A stretch of DNA of 64,000 nucleotides from Gautieria morchelliformis (GCA_015179125.1 WHVA01000014.1:434001-498000); one strand, 5' to 3'; positions 32,137 to 43,792 are shown, counted from the first letter of the stretch. Numbers and translations are program-made. The notes: generated by a model from the sequence alone, not told the origin.

Positions 32137-32480
32137 GCTCCTCCTAGCCTTCGGCATCCTTCTGTCTTGTGTTCCGTTTATTTCCCTTCCTGTTCCGGCC
32201 CCTTCCAACATCATTCCTTCCTTATCTGTCCAGCCCTGTTATCACTGGCGTGATTGCTTATGTGACTTGGGCATTCGGTGATCAGGCTAGCATGCCCGAG
32301 TTTACTTATAGTCGTAGTTAGGTGGCGAAGGGGTTCCTTAGAGTTTCCTCTTTGGATCCCTTCGCCAGGTATGTCTGTGTCCTGTATATAGTTCTCTATC
32401 TTCCTTTGGATCCCCCTTCGCCAGTTCGCTGCTTGAGTGTAGAGCGTCTGCCTAGGTTGCCCTTATACATTGCCTTGTTG
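32137..32480. other. Unassigned insert between hairpin element and KDZ coding block
   Basis: This stretch interrupts the KDZ cysteine cluster. It has two near-copies of CTTTGGATCCC(C)TTCGCCAG (about 32349 and 32404), echoing the TTCGCC words of F3 LTRs. No gene is visible. Confidence 0.4.
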
Positions 32481-32780
32481 TTGGCGAGTGGTATCTTGCA
32501 GTCCAGAGCACCGGCACAGCATGGATGACCCAAAGTAACACCGTCTGTAACGACAGAGTGTATTTTTCCTGGAATGTCATAAGTTACTGCTGTCATGAAG
32601 AAGATAAAGGTAACTTACGCATTTCACCCCCTTCACCTGGAAATACATGTGTACAAACTTCACAGCCATGATTCCACTGGGGCTGCCCTGGTCCCATCAT
32701 ACTCAGGTTTCATTTTTCTAAAGTGGGATGTAGCCTATCCGCCTGGGTCTTGGCCTCATTCGGAATTTGCAAGAAGGTTA

Positions 32781-33352
32781 GGAGGATGTTCACATTGACA
32801 ACAATGTATATTCTTCTAGGATATATTAGATATCTTTTAAAATATCAACCCTAACCAAATTCATAATCTATCATTTTGAGCAACTTGTATATTGTGGACA
32901 TCCTAAATTTTTTTGAATGTTCTGATATTTTAAAAATATGGTTGTATGTGCTAAAGCATGGTGTGTATTGATATAACAGAGCAATTTCAGAGAGGATGTG
33001 GATGACTATATATTAAAAGTATACATGAAACATGTTAGATGTACAATCACAGAATATAGAAGCAAGTATGGACAATACCTGTACTATATTATTATATATG
33101 GTTGAGAGATCTGATTAGAAGGTATGTTTAAAATAATATGCATGTATAGTACAAAGATATGTAACTATTGATGTTTAGACAATGGGGTATACACCCTTTC
33201 CTGGGGGAGCAGCAGACTGTGAGAAAGAACTTTAGGGCTAGGATTAAGCATGTCTTACAGATGCTGGCAACTGCCTCAATTGTGATATATTTTATGAAAT
33301 ATAGATGAGCTAAGTTATATATACATATATATGACATTTATAAACATCCTCC
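32781..33352. mobile_element. Tourist-like (PIF/Harbinger-type) MITE
   Basis: The AT-rich 572-bp unit has inverted ends GGAGGATGTT (left) and, reversed, GGAGGATGTTTATAAATG (right). It is flanked by TTA on both sides (32778-32780 and 33353-33355). A TTA duplication and GG-starting ends are hallmarks of PIF/Harbinger MITEs. It separates two KDZ coding blocks that would otherwise be adjacent. It has no coding frame of note. Confidence 0.72.
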
Positions 33353-34251
33353 TTACGTGGCTTTCGTAGTCAATGAGGAGTCCATGGATGAAAAATGCAT
33401 CCCAAACATCATCATTATACAGTGTAAGGTGGGGCTTCCAATCAAGGGGAAGGAGATACTTTATATAACTGGGGGCAAAAGACATATTATAAATTCTTGT
33501 GCAATTGGTCACAGAAGTCCTAAGGCACATGAGATTGGTTGCTGTTAACTTAGGAATAAAGAAAATATTCTCACCAAGCGCAATTCATCATGGTGGGAAA
33601 TATCTCACATACACTTGATTCCAAGAAGAAATGCTTGGAAGCCTGTATGAAGTCAGGTATACCAGTGTAGTATGTTCGGACACCGTTTCCAACTTGGTAG
33701 TTGTTGTAGTATCGGCTACCATCCTGATCGTACATCTGGTAAGCCAAATAGTGTCCGCACTGCATCCAAACTTACTTCAGCAGAGGAACAATGTATTATA
33801 TGCGGGCACCGCACCAAATTCCTCTGTAATCATGGTGGCCATGTAGGTAGTGGGCTTTGTGAGCTCCACCTCTTCAAACTCATCACTTCAATTCTTAGTA
33901 CAGGAGGGGTTGATGCAGGTACGGTGAGGGGGATAGAATTCATGGAAGGCTGCATAGGATCAACACCGTAAGTTGATAATCAAGCGGTCAAAGATGGGGT
34001 AACTCACCAACAGAGTATGGTGGACCATGCCTCAGGAAAAGAGGCAGGAGGGCTGTGTTTCTCCTTTTTGAATGGTCATCATTGGGCTCACCCCATGCCA
34101 TGAATCTTAAAGCTTCCCAAAGAACTTTGGCATCCTCATCTGTTACAGCGAGCACATCACGTACAAAGTGGTGAATGCTATGGGGCAGGGTAACAGGCCG
34201 ACAAGATGTGAGCTTCCATTCCACAAGACACACTCCTTGAGGTGGTGGCAA

Positions 34252-35180
34252 AGCAGGTCGAGGCAGGTGACGAGTGTGTCAATAGGCAACACAGCGAGTA
34301 TTGGATATTATGTGAGGATCAAGAGGAGGTTTGGTGGCGACCTAGCGAGGATATATGACATCATATTATCTATGGCGCTAAGATAAGTTAGCGATACGGT
34401 AAGTATTAGGTAACAAATTTTTAGGGTTAGTCCTCCATGGACGGAGTGTCAACGGCCGGGGTGCTCTCGTTGCCCGCCCGACGTCCGGCTCGGATGCGTT
34501 GAGCTGCTCTATCACCTGGCTCGAGATTGGTCTTCTTTCCCGTTGGCCGGTGTTGCGGTGCGTAGCCGGCCTTCTATGAGGTCCTCTGGGACGACACCGA
34601 GGCCGAAGGATCAGGGACAGGACTCTGCGGGACCGTGTTCCCAGGAGTGGTGTTAGAGGGAGCGCCGGAGTTAGGGTGCTTTACTGCGGCTGATGATCGT
34701 CGACGGCATTGCCTGCAGGTACGGGTGACCAGAGGAGCCGCTTGGATAAGACGGCGGGGCCATTTCAAGAGAGTTTCGCCTGCAACTACGCTCGAAGGAA
34801 AAGGAATGCTCCGGTGAAGTATCCTTCTGCTATTTATAGCGAAGGCTTACCTAAGCTTTCTTAATCAGCGCGGTTGGAGCGCGACAGGTTTAGAACCGTG
34901 TCGGGCCCCATCGCATCACACACCATTCCCTCTTCAGGCTCTTCTTAAACATTAGGGCAGCTAGCTACTGTACTCAATATTCTGTAGTTAAGAGTGCACC
35001 TGGCGCTTCGAGCACTATAATTGATTATCGATATTATCTCTCTCTCTCTTCTGCCATATTCTGCTATTGCAATTTTCGAGGCCTGGCATATGCCGCCGGC
35101 AGAATGGCACGGCAAAGCGTTGCCAAAAACATTATCTCGCGCTGCTAGCTGTCACAAGTGGTGAGAATGTCACAACCACC
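34252..35180. other. Intergenic region upstream of phosphoglycerate dehydrogenase
   Basis: No conserved gene is visible; a 64-codon minus frame at 34574-34768 is unrecognised. A CT-rich tract (TCTCTCTCTCTCTTCT) at 35037-35053 lies before the gene, and several upstream ATG codons occur between 35087 and 35180. TATTTATAG near 34829 could be a weak TATA-like element. Confidence 0.5.
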
Positions 35181-36583
35181 ATGGCTGCTGTTTCAGTCTC
35201 CCCCATCTCCCAGAGCCCGCTTGCTACTCAGGTCAGGAGTGGAACTCTTGCACCTGAGCTGGTTCGACAAGCGAAGGTCCTACATCCTGTAGCCACCGAT
35301 GAGTTGAGGCTTTTACTTCTCGAAAATGTCAGCCAGAATGCTGTCAGGGCCTTCCGGGCCCAGGGATTCCAGGTGGACCACTTCACTAAGGCTTGGAGCG
35401 AGGACGAGCTGGTAGAAAAGATTGCCTCTTACCATGCCATCGGTATAAGAAGCAAGACCAAAATCACCGAACGGGTGCTCAAATCAGCCACCAAGGTGAG
35501 CATCTATCACATGCGCTATGCCGGTGTCTGACAGACTATCAGCTTCTAGCCATTGGTTGCTTTTGTATTGGCACCAATCAGGTGGATGTTTTAACTGCAG
35601 CAAGAGCTGGTATTCCTGTATTCAACTCCCCATTTTCAAACTCACGGTCGGTTGCGGAGCTCGTAATGGCTGAGATTATTGCCCTCTCCCGTCAGCTGTT
35701 CGATCGCGCCAGGGAGATGAAGGAAGGGGTCTGGAATAAAGTCTCCAAAGGGTGCTGGGAGATTCGTGGTAAGACACTAGGCATCATCGGTTATGGCCAC
35801 ATCGGGTCGCAACTCTCTGTGCTAGGAGAGTCGTTTGGCATGCGCATCTTGTTCTATGATGTGGTAAATCTTATGCCCCTCGGTTCCGCCCGCCAGGTCG
35901 ACAAGTTGTCAAGTCTTCTCGCCGAGTCCGACTTTGTCACCCTTCACGTCCCGGAACTCCCTGAGACGATGGGACTCATCGGTGCAGAACAACTGAAACA
36001 GATGAAGAAAGGTTCATACTTAATCAACAATGCACGTGGACGCGTCGTCGACATCCCTGCGCTTGTCGCGTCGCTCAAGTCAGGCCACCTCGCCGGCGCA
36101 GCGATCGATGTATTTCCCGCTGAGCCAGGCGCGAATGGCCAACCATTCGACGACCAACTCAACTCCTTTGCCACTGCCTTGCGTTCTTTGCCGAACGTCA
36201 TCCTGACACCTCATATCGGTGGCTCAACCGAAGAGGCGCAACGCATGATCGGTGAAGAGGTTTCGTCGGCACTCTCACGTTACCTTAATTCGGGATCTTC
36301 ACTGGGTTCGGTTAACTTTCCAGAGGTCGATCTGCGGGCAATACTCGCGGAGCAACGCAACTACATACGTGTATGCTACGTGCACAAAAATCAGCCTGGT
36401 GTACTACGTGAGGTCAACGAGATCTTCTCCCCCTTCAACGTTGAGAAACAGTATTCGGACTCAAAGGGCGACATAGCATATCTTATGGCCGACATTGCAC
36501 AGGTTACCGAGCGGGATGTTGAACTCTTACGAGAAAAGATCAATGGCACTACAGCCAACGTTCTTACACGACTCCTGGCGTAA
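35181..36583 (+). CDS. SER33: D-3-phosphoglycerate dehydrogenase
   Basis: This enzyme makes 3-phosphohydroxypyruvate from 3-phosphoglycerate with NAD+, the first step of serine synthesis in the cytosol. Exons are 35181-35495 and 35543-36583, with a 47-bp GT-AG intron that restores the block LLAIGCFCIGTNQVDV. The start ATG lies in CCACCATGG, a strong context. The predicted protein is 451 aa, close to the 469 aa of yeast. Visible motifs are the Rossmann GYGHIG near residue 194, NNARGRVVD with the substrate Arg, the Glu in the following DVFPAEP region, and the catalytic His in TPHIGGSTEEAQ. The C-terminal 75 or so residues form an ACT domain, the usual site of serine feedback. The yeast paralogue SER3 is an equally good name. 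Confidence 0.96.
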
Positions 36584-36768
36584 TGACCTGGAGGAAAGCA
36601 ATGGAAGGGAATTAGAGCCCAAATGCGTGGATCGCGCCGGGATATTGTTACTACATATGCTACATGTTATGTTCCTCAGCGGATCTACTATATCGATGCT
36701 GTGTTCAACCGCCAAATTGAATATGCGTGAGAATGCCAATAATGATTTGACGAGCAGCTCATTCCCGA

Positions 36769-38158
36769 TTACACCTCTTCCTCCGGATCGCCGATCCCAT
36801 TGGGGAGAATCGCGAACTGTCCCTCGCTTTCCGGGAGACAAGGTGAGTCATACACCTTGCATATTCGGGTGGTCCCCCGACCCTTCTTTAATTGCAGTCT
36901 AATGCACCAGCTGAATAAGTGTATAGCGCTATGGATAACTAGAACTTACCGAGTTGTCGAAGCATGTGCCATGATATTTCCCCCAATGGGTTTCTTCTCG
37001 TTGGCCGCATACATACCCCCTGATGCATCCGGCGAAGACATGACCTGGTTCGTGACTACGACAGCGACGCCGTACTGGAAGACAAGCGTTAAACTACGTC
37101 GGAATTGATTTTTTAACTAGGCTAACCTCATCGGCAAGTCTCAGCAGAGTGCGTAGGAATTTTCCGAGATGGCCTTGACGGGCGGACAGCTCCCCGCGAC
37201 CATTGAAATCCGTGCGATACAGGGCCGTGCAAGAGTCTACGATCAGTAAGCAGAATCTGTCGAAGGAATTAGTAGGTGCTATTGGGAAAAGCATTTCAAG
37301 ACACCTTGACTCAGCCATCAGTGCGCTGGCAGTGACCAGGAGCTGGTTCTGGTGATCGGCATTGTATGCACGGGCATAAGCCACGTTATCAAGGACCTCT
37401 TCTCCATTGAGACCGTATCGCTCAGCCACCGCGAGGAGTCGAACTGGGCGGAAGGTGCCTTCGGTATCAATATAGAGACACTTGCCCTCGCCACCTCCCA
37501 TGGCCACCGGAAGCTGTCACCAACACAGTCGTTAGCAGAAAGTTGGACGAAGAACCTGGATCTGCTGACTTGGCATGTGACTGCGAGCGTGTGGCATATT
37601 TGAGATTTCCCTGTTCTGAATTCTCCAAATAGTTCGGTTATTGCACCTGTCTCTATCCCCCCTGCATATGCATCAAGCTACGAATCTGTGATATTGGTAC
37701 ACAAAGAACGCTCACCTCCAAGAAGGGTGTCCAATTGTTTCGATCCGGTTGTAATGCAGACTAGTTCCGCCCGACGAGCATGCACTTCTGTGGCGCTCTG
37801 AAACCCCAAAGGAATAAGTTTGAGCGCTGTCAAAAACAGTGAGAAGAGGTAGTTTTTATAGAAGAATTTACACTGACCCTCAGCTATGATCCTGTCTGCT
37901 TTGGCGTCTGATATGCCTTTGATTGCTATTAGGTTCTTCTTTGGAGTGTACGCGACAGCCTCGACAGTATGTAAGCCTGCCTCAGAGAGCTTCTTGATAT
38001 CTTGTGGTGAAATGCCGAACTCCTGTTGGTTCCCATCAGTGAGCCGGGCAAAGAGTCATGTCTCTGGAACTGACCTGGAGTTTGCTGACTAGAAGAGGTC
38101 CAACATTGAAGTCCTCTTCCTCCTGTTGCGACTGTTGCGAAGGGGCAGGTTCTGACAT
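36769..38158 (-). CDS. RAD51: RAD51 recombinase
   Basis: This strand-exchange ATPase acts in homologous recombination in the nucleus. Eight exons join to 341 aa: 38075-38158, 37878-38022, 37716-37826, 37570-37661, 37305-37513, 37127-37256, 36950-37074 and 36769-36898. All seven introns are GT-AG, 48-56 bp. The N-terminal helix-hairpin-helix region ([14 protein letters not shown]) is followed by Walker [10 protein letters not shown], the signature [14 protein letters not shown], and Walker B LLIVDS. The L2 region contains SSPDASGG. The sequence fits RAD51 rather than DMC1, notably in the [17 protein letters not shown] and AYNADHQ blocks. Length matches the family. It is convergent with the dehydrogenase gene, which ends 186 bp away. 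Confidence 0.95.
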
Positions 38159-38282
38159 TTGTGCTTGATGGAAGTAAGAGAACAAATATAACTTGTATGT
38201 GACGACGCGTCTGGCACGTGACTAAAGTTGAAACCAAAATATAAGCAAGGGCCTGCAGGCTAAACGAGTTCTACTACTATCA

Positions 38283-39249
38283 CTATGCTAAACGCGCCAA
38301 CGCGTCCAGTTCCCGCTTTCCCAGAGTCTGCTCGTAAAACTCGACTGCAGACACATCTAAAACAAGTCGTTCCCACTTGACTGCGTCGTAAACAGAGAGT
38401 TCCGAAGCGGTCCTTGTATCGACGTCAGGAATATTCCGACTACTTCTGTCAAAGGTCTCCGGGACTTTCGCCATCCCAGTCACGAAGAGAGTCTTGTTCC
38501 ATCCGAGCTCCCCAATACGTTTTGCCAACTCGTTTGTTTTGACGCCTGGCCACTGTAAAGATTCCACGATACCAAGGCCGTTTTCCTTCACTTTGGCACT
38601 CAATGCAACCCTCATGCCCATCTGGATTACCTTGCGCGGCAACTTCGTGCTGAAGTCCCGTGCCTTCTTTGCAAAAGCACGACCACCTCCTACAAGCATC
38701 GGGGACTGTGCGTCACCTAGACGTGCTTTCCCTGTGCCTTTCTGTGGTCGGACTTTTCTCCCAGATCCCTTCACTTCGCCTCGTGATTTATTCGCCGCGG
38801 TGCCCTGTCGAAGACCGTCAAGATGGTGTACGACGCACAAGTGTAGTATGTCTCGACGGATTGGATGTCGAAATACAGAAGGAGCTAGGGTTGCCACGCG
38901 GGATGGTGCATCAGAAGCCTCTTCTTTGAGGAGCGAAGATAGTTGAACGTATACAGGATGAAAACCTGTGATCATCATAAGACCAGATCGCATGCACACA
39001 GCAAAGCAAATACGTGCTGAATTCAGCACTGGAACTCCCGACAAACTTGTCCTGTTCCAACCATGTCATAACGGAATCAGTGATATCCTGCTCTCCTTGA
39101 AATATTGGAGGTGCATCATTGGTAGGTAATGAAGTGGAAAGAGCTCTGACAGATGAGCGCGTCGAAACCTTATAATTTTGTCAAATATTATTCCTAGCTT
39201 AGCTTCACCATCTTACCTGGAACAGAACGCGTTTCGACAAAGAAAACAT
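38283..39249 (-). CDS. YML6: Mitochondrial large-subunit ribosomal protein uL4m
   Basis: This is the mitochondrial homologue of bacterial L4. The conserved core HPIRRDILH ... GSGRKVRPQKGTGKARLGD ... SPMLVGGG is unmistakable and runs to a stop at 38283. The first exon is probably 39217-39249, encoding MFSLSKRVLFQ, a basic and hydrophobic beginning typical of a mitochondrial presequence, followed by a GTAAGA donor. One or two further introns lie between 38940 and 39216. I could not settle them: the block VSTRSSVRALSTS fits the first exon, but its frame does not connect simply to the core. Domain assignment is certain, exact N-terminal structure is not. It is divergent from RPS16. Confidence 0.88.
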
Positions 39250-39581
39250 GAGCGAGAGTGCGGCGTTTGCCGTGTTCGGGCGCTCCTCCAAAGGTTTGGA
39301 GGTCCGACAACTGATAACAGCAGTTCCAACGTTCCCGGCAGCCACAGAGGGTGAGTTTTCGCGTACTATTCTTTTGAGGAGGTTGGAAGGCGGTTGAGGA
39401 TTCGAGTCTGTGTTCCGTTTGACTTGTGAAGTGCAATAATGTGATGGATGCTCAGGACGTGTTGTAGATGAACATTGCCTTCTCATATCCCCTCCGTATC
39501 TCTTATATAAAATTGACCAGCTATTTGTCTTTGCAGTAACTCTTCCTTCCGACCTACTGGGCGGTTTCACCACACAACGAC
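39250..39581. promoter_or_regulatory. Divergent promoter of uL4m and RPS16
   Basis: About 330 bp separate the two start codons and must serve both genes. A TATATAAAATT-like stretch (TTATATAAAA near 39503) lies about 80 bp before the RPS16 ATG and is a candidate TATA element. Confidence 0.5.
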
Positions 39582-40111
39582 ATGGCTACCAACGCTGTTC
39601 AAACATTCGGTAAAAAGAAGGCACGTCCTTTCTCTGGTCGAGCGTCTGCTCTTGGCTAATCTGAACTCCAGACTGCAACTGCAGTTGCCCACGCAAAGGA
39701 GGGAAAGGGTCTGATCCGCATAAACGGATCGCCTATCAACCTTGTCCGACCAGAGATTCTTCGCTACAAAGTTTACGAGCCCGTGTTAGTACTCGGCGAG
39801 GACAAATTCGAGGCGATCGATATTCGAGTGCGCGTGAAGGGTGGTGGTCACACGTCGCAAGTATACGCTATTCGTCAGGCGATTGCGAAGGCCGTGGTTG
39901 CCTACTATTCAAAATACTTTGATGCGTTCAGCGCACTGGAGCTGAAGAAGACTTTGGTGGCATATGACAGGACATTGTTGATTGCGGATCCCAGGCGGAT
40001 GGAACCTAAGAAGTTTGGTGGACAAGGAGCACGTGCCAGGCGGCAAAAAAGGTGAATTCATCTTGTATGCCTTGACATCAGGCTAATAACCTTCCTTACA
40101 GTTACCGTTAA
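39582..40111 (+). CDS. RPS16: 40S ribosomal protein S16 (uS9)
   Basis: This is a cytosolic small-subunit ribosomal protein whose C-terminal tail reaches the P site. Exons are 39582-39620, 39672-40051 and 40102-40111, giving 142 aa with the canonical ending QKSYR. The first intron starts with GC (AAG then GCACGT) and ends CAG. No GT donor keeps the invariant FGKKKTATAVAH sequence, so a GC-AG intron is required. The last exon contributes only ten bases. The second intron is GT-AG. The start is close after a cluster of pyrimidines (CTTTGCAG...TCTTCCTTCC), as is common for fungal ribosomal protein genes. Confidence 0.96.
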
Positions 40112-41006
40112 AAACGCGATGCATTTGGCATCCATATGGTCTTTGGCTGCTTTATGTTTACGCGCATACTGTTCTACATGCAATTTCAACATGCACACCA
40201 TGCACTCGCTTGTGGATGTGCCCATAATGCCGTATTACTTAGTTCCGTCAATGCAGATTCGACAGATCAAGCGTAATTTTCATGCATACACTCCCTCGTC
40301 CTTATCAAACGTGCAAGATGTAGCCTATGGAGAGGAATTGAGCTGTCGTCTGGTTCACCAATCTTCACCGTAGTCTGGGAAAGATTGAGCAACAGTGCGC
40401 GAAACACGCCCAGTCTCCTTATCATACATTAATGTGGGGATCGTGAACAAGTGGCGCAAGCGGGTATGATGAACTTCGTTAGACAGCGAGAATAATGTAG
40501 TGACGCGTCCATCGCCATGAATAGGACTGTATAATAAGTATCGAGGAATCTCTCTACGTGAAAATGTCCTGAGGGGCAGCAAGGCAAGTGCTTCTCATGC
40601 ATGCTCGTCGTCTCAATTATCTGCCACCCATGGCAGGCATGACCGACAAACTGTTTCGAGAACATATCGTCCTGCATCGCCTACACTACTGATTACACCG
40701 ATAATAGTTGCAGTGTCCGTGGCAGCGTAGAGTGACATTAGTTATATGAGACACTCTTTTGCTGGGACACGCAGATTCCAATTATAAAGTCTACCACGTA
40801 GACGAGAATGAGAATGTATAACTGGGACTGGGGCAAAAAAAAAAACTTGGAAGTTTACAGACGGAACACAGTCCACTCAGACTCGTTGACCAGGTCCGAC
40901 ATTCTTAGTGTAAGCCGTCGAAGAACAAACTGGGCACAACGGGCAAGAGTAGTCAGAGGTGACTAGTCCTGCCGCGGAGGCATAATTGTAATTGTAATTG
41001 CTTCTA
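40112..41006. other. Intergenic region after RPS16
   Basis: About 890 bp with no recognised gene; minus-strand frames of 75-82 codons lack similarity to anything I know. An A-run near 40835 (GCAAAAAAAAAAAACTT) and a repeated GTAATTGTAATTG stretch (40987-41000) are the only low-complexity features. It is the left flank of the transposon nest. Confidence 0.5.
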
Positions 41007-41404
41007 AGATAGACGCTCTAATAGGGCACCCTTATGTAATCTCTAACCCTAACCCTAAAAAGTGGCCAAAATCCTGAAGTTGAGTTTGAAAAAAAAAACT
41101 ACTCATCAGATTTCACATCAAGGATGCCTCCCCACTCATAGTCTATGTGTTGTAATGTATCAAGTACCTCCAGATCAATAATGAAGTGCTATGCATAGGC
41201 AGCCTTTGCTTTCTCAGCCATCCAAAGTCTGGTGTCCATGATACCTTTGGTTTTGGTTTGCCCAGGCATGCCATTGAGCCAGAAAAGCCTTGTGTGTATG
41301 CTGAAATGAATATTGCAGATTGATTTGCATAGCTACTCCGAAAAAGAAATAAAAATAAAAATAAATAAATAAAAAATAAAAAATAAACAATGAGTAATCC
41401 ATAT

Positions 41405-41632
41405 TCAGATGATGGACTTGGAAACCACTGACTGCTGAATTTTAATCAATGGGATATCATCAAGGCAAGCAATCACATTGCGCTCCATGACATCTATATC
41501 TGTCGTTTGTGCACTTGACCTGTATTGGAACTTGACTGCACCCCAGTATTGCTCAATAAAGTTGAGCTCACAATGAAATTTTGGATACAAGTCATTCAGG
41601 GCACCTTTTCTCAGGTTTTCAAGGCATGCCAA
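41405..41632 (-). pseudogene. DDE endonuclease C-terminal fragment of the mariner-like element
   Basis: The block [20 protein letters not shown] is typical of the last catalytic segment (the Glu-containing box) of mariner-like DDE transposases that are abundant in mushroom genomes. The upstream parts with the two Asp residues are missing or lost in the truncated body, so it cannot be an active enzyme. Confidence 0.75.
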
Positions 41633-42292
41633 TCACGCTTTAGACTTCCGGCCCATGCTGGATGCTCTAGGTATAGAGATGTGGTTGGTTCAGCCAGCTT
41701 TTCTTCAATTTTCGCACTCCGCTGAGGTCACGTGATTGATTACATAAGCGGCCAAATGTCTGTCGTCCTTGCCCCAAAATTTTCTGAGCATGTCCTTGCA
41801 TTAGTGATGGGCAGGGCCCGGCTCGGGCTCGGGCTTCCCAAATCCTGAGCCAGGCCCTCACCAGCAGGCCCGGCTCGGCTCGGGCTAAGCCCGGCTTGGG
41901 CCGCGGCCTGTTGGTGGGGAACTAGACATGTGTTGCACCTCCAACAACAGCACCACCACCCGCCGCCGCTGCCGCTGGCACAGCCAAACAAGCATGCCCA
42001 TCCCCCCCACCCCCCCTCCACGCACCTGCAGCCCCATACGCACGCGCACACGCAGCCGCATGTGCACGCCCACCCCCACGCAGATGCCCACACGCACCCG
42101 CACACCCACGCGGAGGAGCAAGGCCTGTACCACGCTGCTCTCGCTGCAGGGTACAGGTGAAGGAAGGAGACGGCGGGGGTGGGGGCAGGATTTTCAAGGC
42201 GCTGGCGGGATGGTGGGGCGGAAGGAGGAGAAGCGCCGGGCGGCAGCGGTGCCGGCGGGCGCCTACGAGGCCGCGGCTTCAGGGCCCGGCTC

Positions 42293-43792
42293 TGTTTTGG
42301 AACCCTTCAAGACTTTGGTGTTATTGCTAACACTTCAATCTATCAGAACGTGTCGTTTACGAGACTCAAAGAATATTAAACAATGCTATAGCACAACTCC
42401 GGAAATAATTTAATATTTGTACCTTGGTTGCAATCCGTGTAAAAACTAGTCCAAGTTAATACGGATGGAAGGCAATGCGTTTCTTAGCAGCACTGAACAA
42501 TAAACTAAAAGACTGTAGGTTCAAGGACACTATCGGGGTCCAAGCGTATTCCAAAATATAAAGGAATGTACTTAGCAGGCGAGTTTATAAATGGACTGCC
42601 CTGATAATCTACCAGCGCACAGCAATAAAACGAGAGGCAAAGAATAGAATCTAAAGCGGCTTTTACAAGTAACAGGAATTGACTTGTGAAAGATATTAAC
42701 CAGGAAAATCAACTGATCAACTCTCTCGGGTATTGGAGTGCGAATGGCAAGACTATCAATTGACAGACTCACTCTGTAGAATTACACCCGGAGGATTAGT
42801 CTAGGTGGCTAAGCAGAAAAGTATCTACTTAACAAGGAATTAGACACTAAAGTAAGTGAATAACCCTAGCTGGGGTTAGCAGCTTAGTAAGATGCAAGTC
42901 ACACGAGTCACGTGTAGGATAGAAGCAGTAGATTGCTAGATTGGATGATTCTTTTAGGGGGTCAGAATGGCCTCCTTTTATATTGTAAAGTACACAGGAT
43001 TACGTAAAATAGGGAGCTTCTATCTATTAGGCGAGTGATGTCATAAGTAAATATTTGCGCAGCTAAAACACACCCTCGTAACTATAGTGGTGTGTTTGTG
43101 CAAGGAAATTAAGAATAGATAGCCAATCACCTTCCCTGATTTGCACTGCCCAGCATAGCCTTACACAGCCCTGCATAGCCTTGCATAGCCCTGCATAGCC
43201 CTGCACAGCCCTATGATGTCAAGGGTCCTATTTCAGGGGTTGTGGCACTAAGCTTGGAGGCTCAGCATCCAATAAGATTGCTTGATTATGCACCCTAGTT
43301 TTGGCTCTGCATATCATTGGGCAGTCTTGCACACAGCCTTACACAGCCATGGTTGCTATGAGGCAAGTCATGTGTCTGCTGGGTTTGAACTATATTTAAG
43401 TGTACAGGCTTGTGTAAGCTGCACCGGATATTCCCAATCTCACCAGCTGAGATTGAAAGAGCCAAAGTGTCGGAGTTGTGGGTGTTTGAGGACGTGCGGC
43501 TCTGAATAAGCGCGTTCGAGGATCGCTCCGGTCGGAGTTTGAAATTGAGCGCCGATGACAAAGTTATGGACTCTCATGGGTTCATAGCCTTTGTCAAACA
43601 CAATAAAGCAGTTTTGAGCCAAGGAGGTCAGGGCAATTGGCGAAAAAATGCAAGAAAATTCAAGGAATATTCTAAAAACAGTTCCCCATCAAAGCTGCGT
43701 GTATTGGCTGATTTTAAGATGGGAAAAAGGTTTTTACAGACTTTTTAATGCTTTTTTCGAGATTTTTAAACTAGGAAGCTGGTTCCTACACA
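42293..43792 (-). mobile_element. F1a solo LTR, inner layer, with TSD
   Basis: Read on the minus strand this 1500-bp LTR starts TGTGTAGGAACC and ends GGGTTCCAAAACA. GGCTC flanks both sides (42288-42292 and 43793-43797). It has the ATATAAAAGGAGGCC promoter block near 42970 and a minisatellite of GCATAGCCCT-like units at 43145-43210. Its first 757 bp are nearly identical to the fragment at 61059-61815. Confidence 0.94.
43145..43210. repeat. 10-11-bp minisatellite in the F1a LTR
   Basis: Units of the type AGCCCTGCAT / AGCCTTGCAT / AGCCCTGCAC repeat about six times upstream of the LTR TATA box. Equivalent arrays lie near 27270-27325 and 61635-61700. Confidence 0.7.

Larger units (their letters stand above)
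30651..34251 (-). pseudogene. KDZ transposase gene remnant (CxC5/CxC6 zinc-cluster part)
   Basis: Conserved blocks appear in order on the minus strand. They are a leader block with LFLRHGPPYS (about 33990-34250), then YYNNYQVGNGVRTYYTGIPDF and FFLESSVCEIF (33571-33765), then TRIYNM and VWDAFFIHGLL (33315-33530), then QADRLHPTL and PGQPQWNHGC (about 32640-32775), then VVTDGVTLGHPCC (32396-32596), then TCTDKEHR and GKAMFQLK (30787-30993). These are the cysteine clusters linked to Kyakuja-Dileera-Zisupton transposases. An in-frame TGA at 32710-32712, a MITE, an F3 LTR and an F1 LTR interrupt it. The catalytic KDZ domain is not visible. Some gaps may be introns. Confidence 0.72.

Noticed and set aside
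33672..33971. Plus-strand ORF with a CIICGHRTKFLC zinc-like pattern
   Set aside because: It lies opposite the KDZ cysteine-cluster exon and arises from the antisense of that conserved sequence; the minus-strand reading is supported by family blocks.
41041..41057. Telomere-like CTAACCCTAACCCTAA near the left end of the mariner-like element
   Set aside because: There are only two to three units, located inside the element just after its terminal repeat and followed by unique sequence. It is a subterminal motif, not a telomere or interstitial array.
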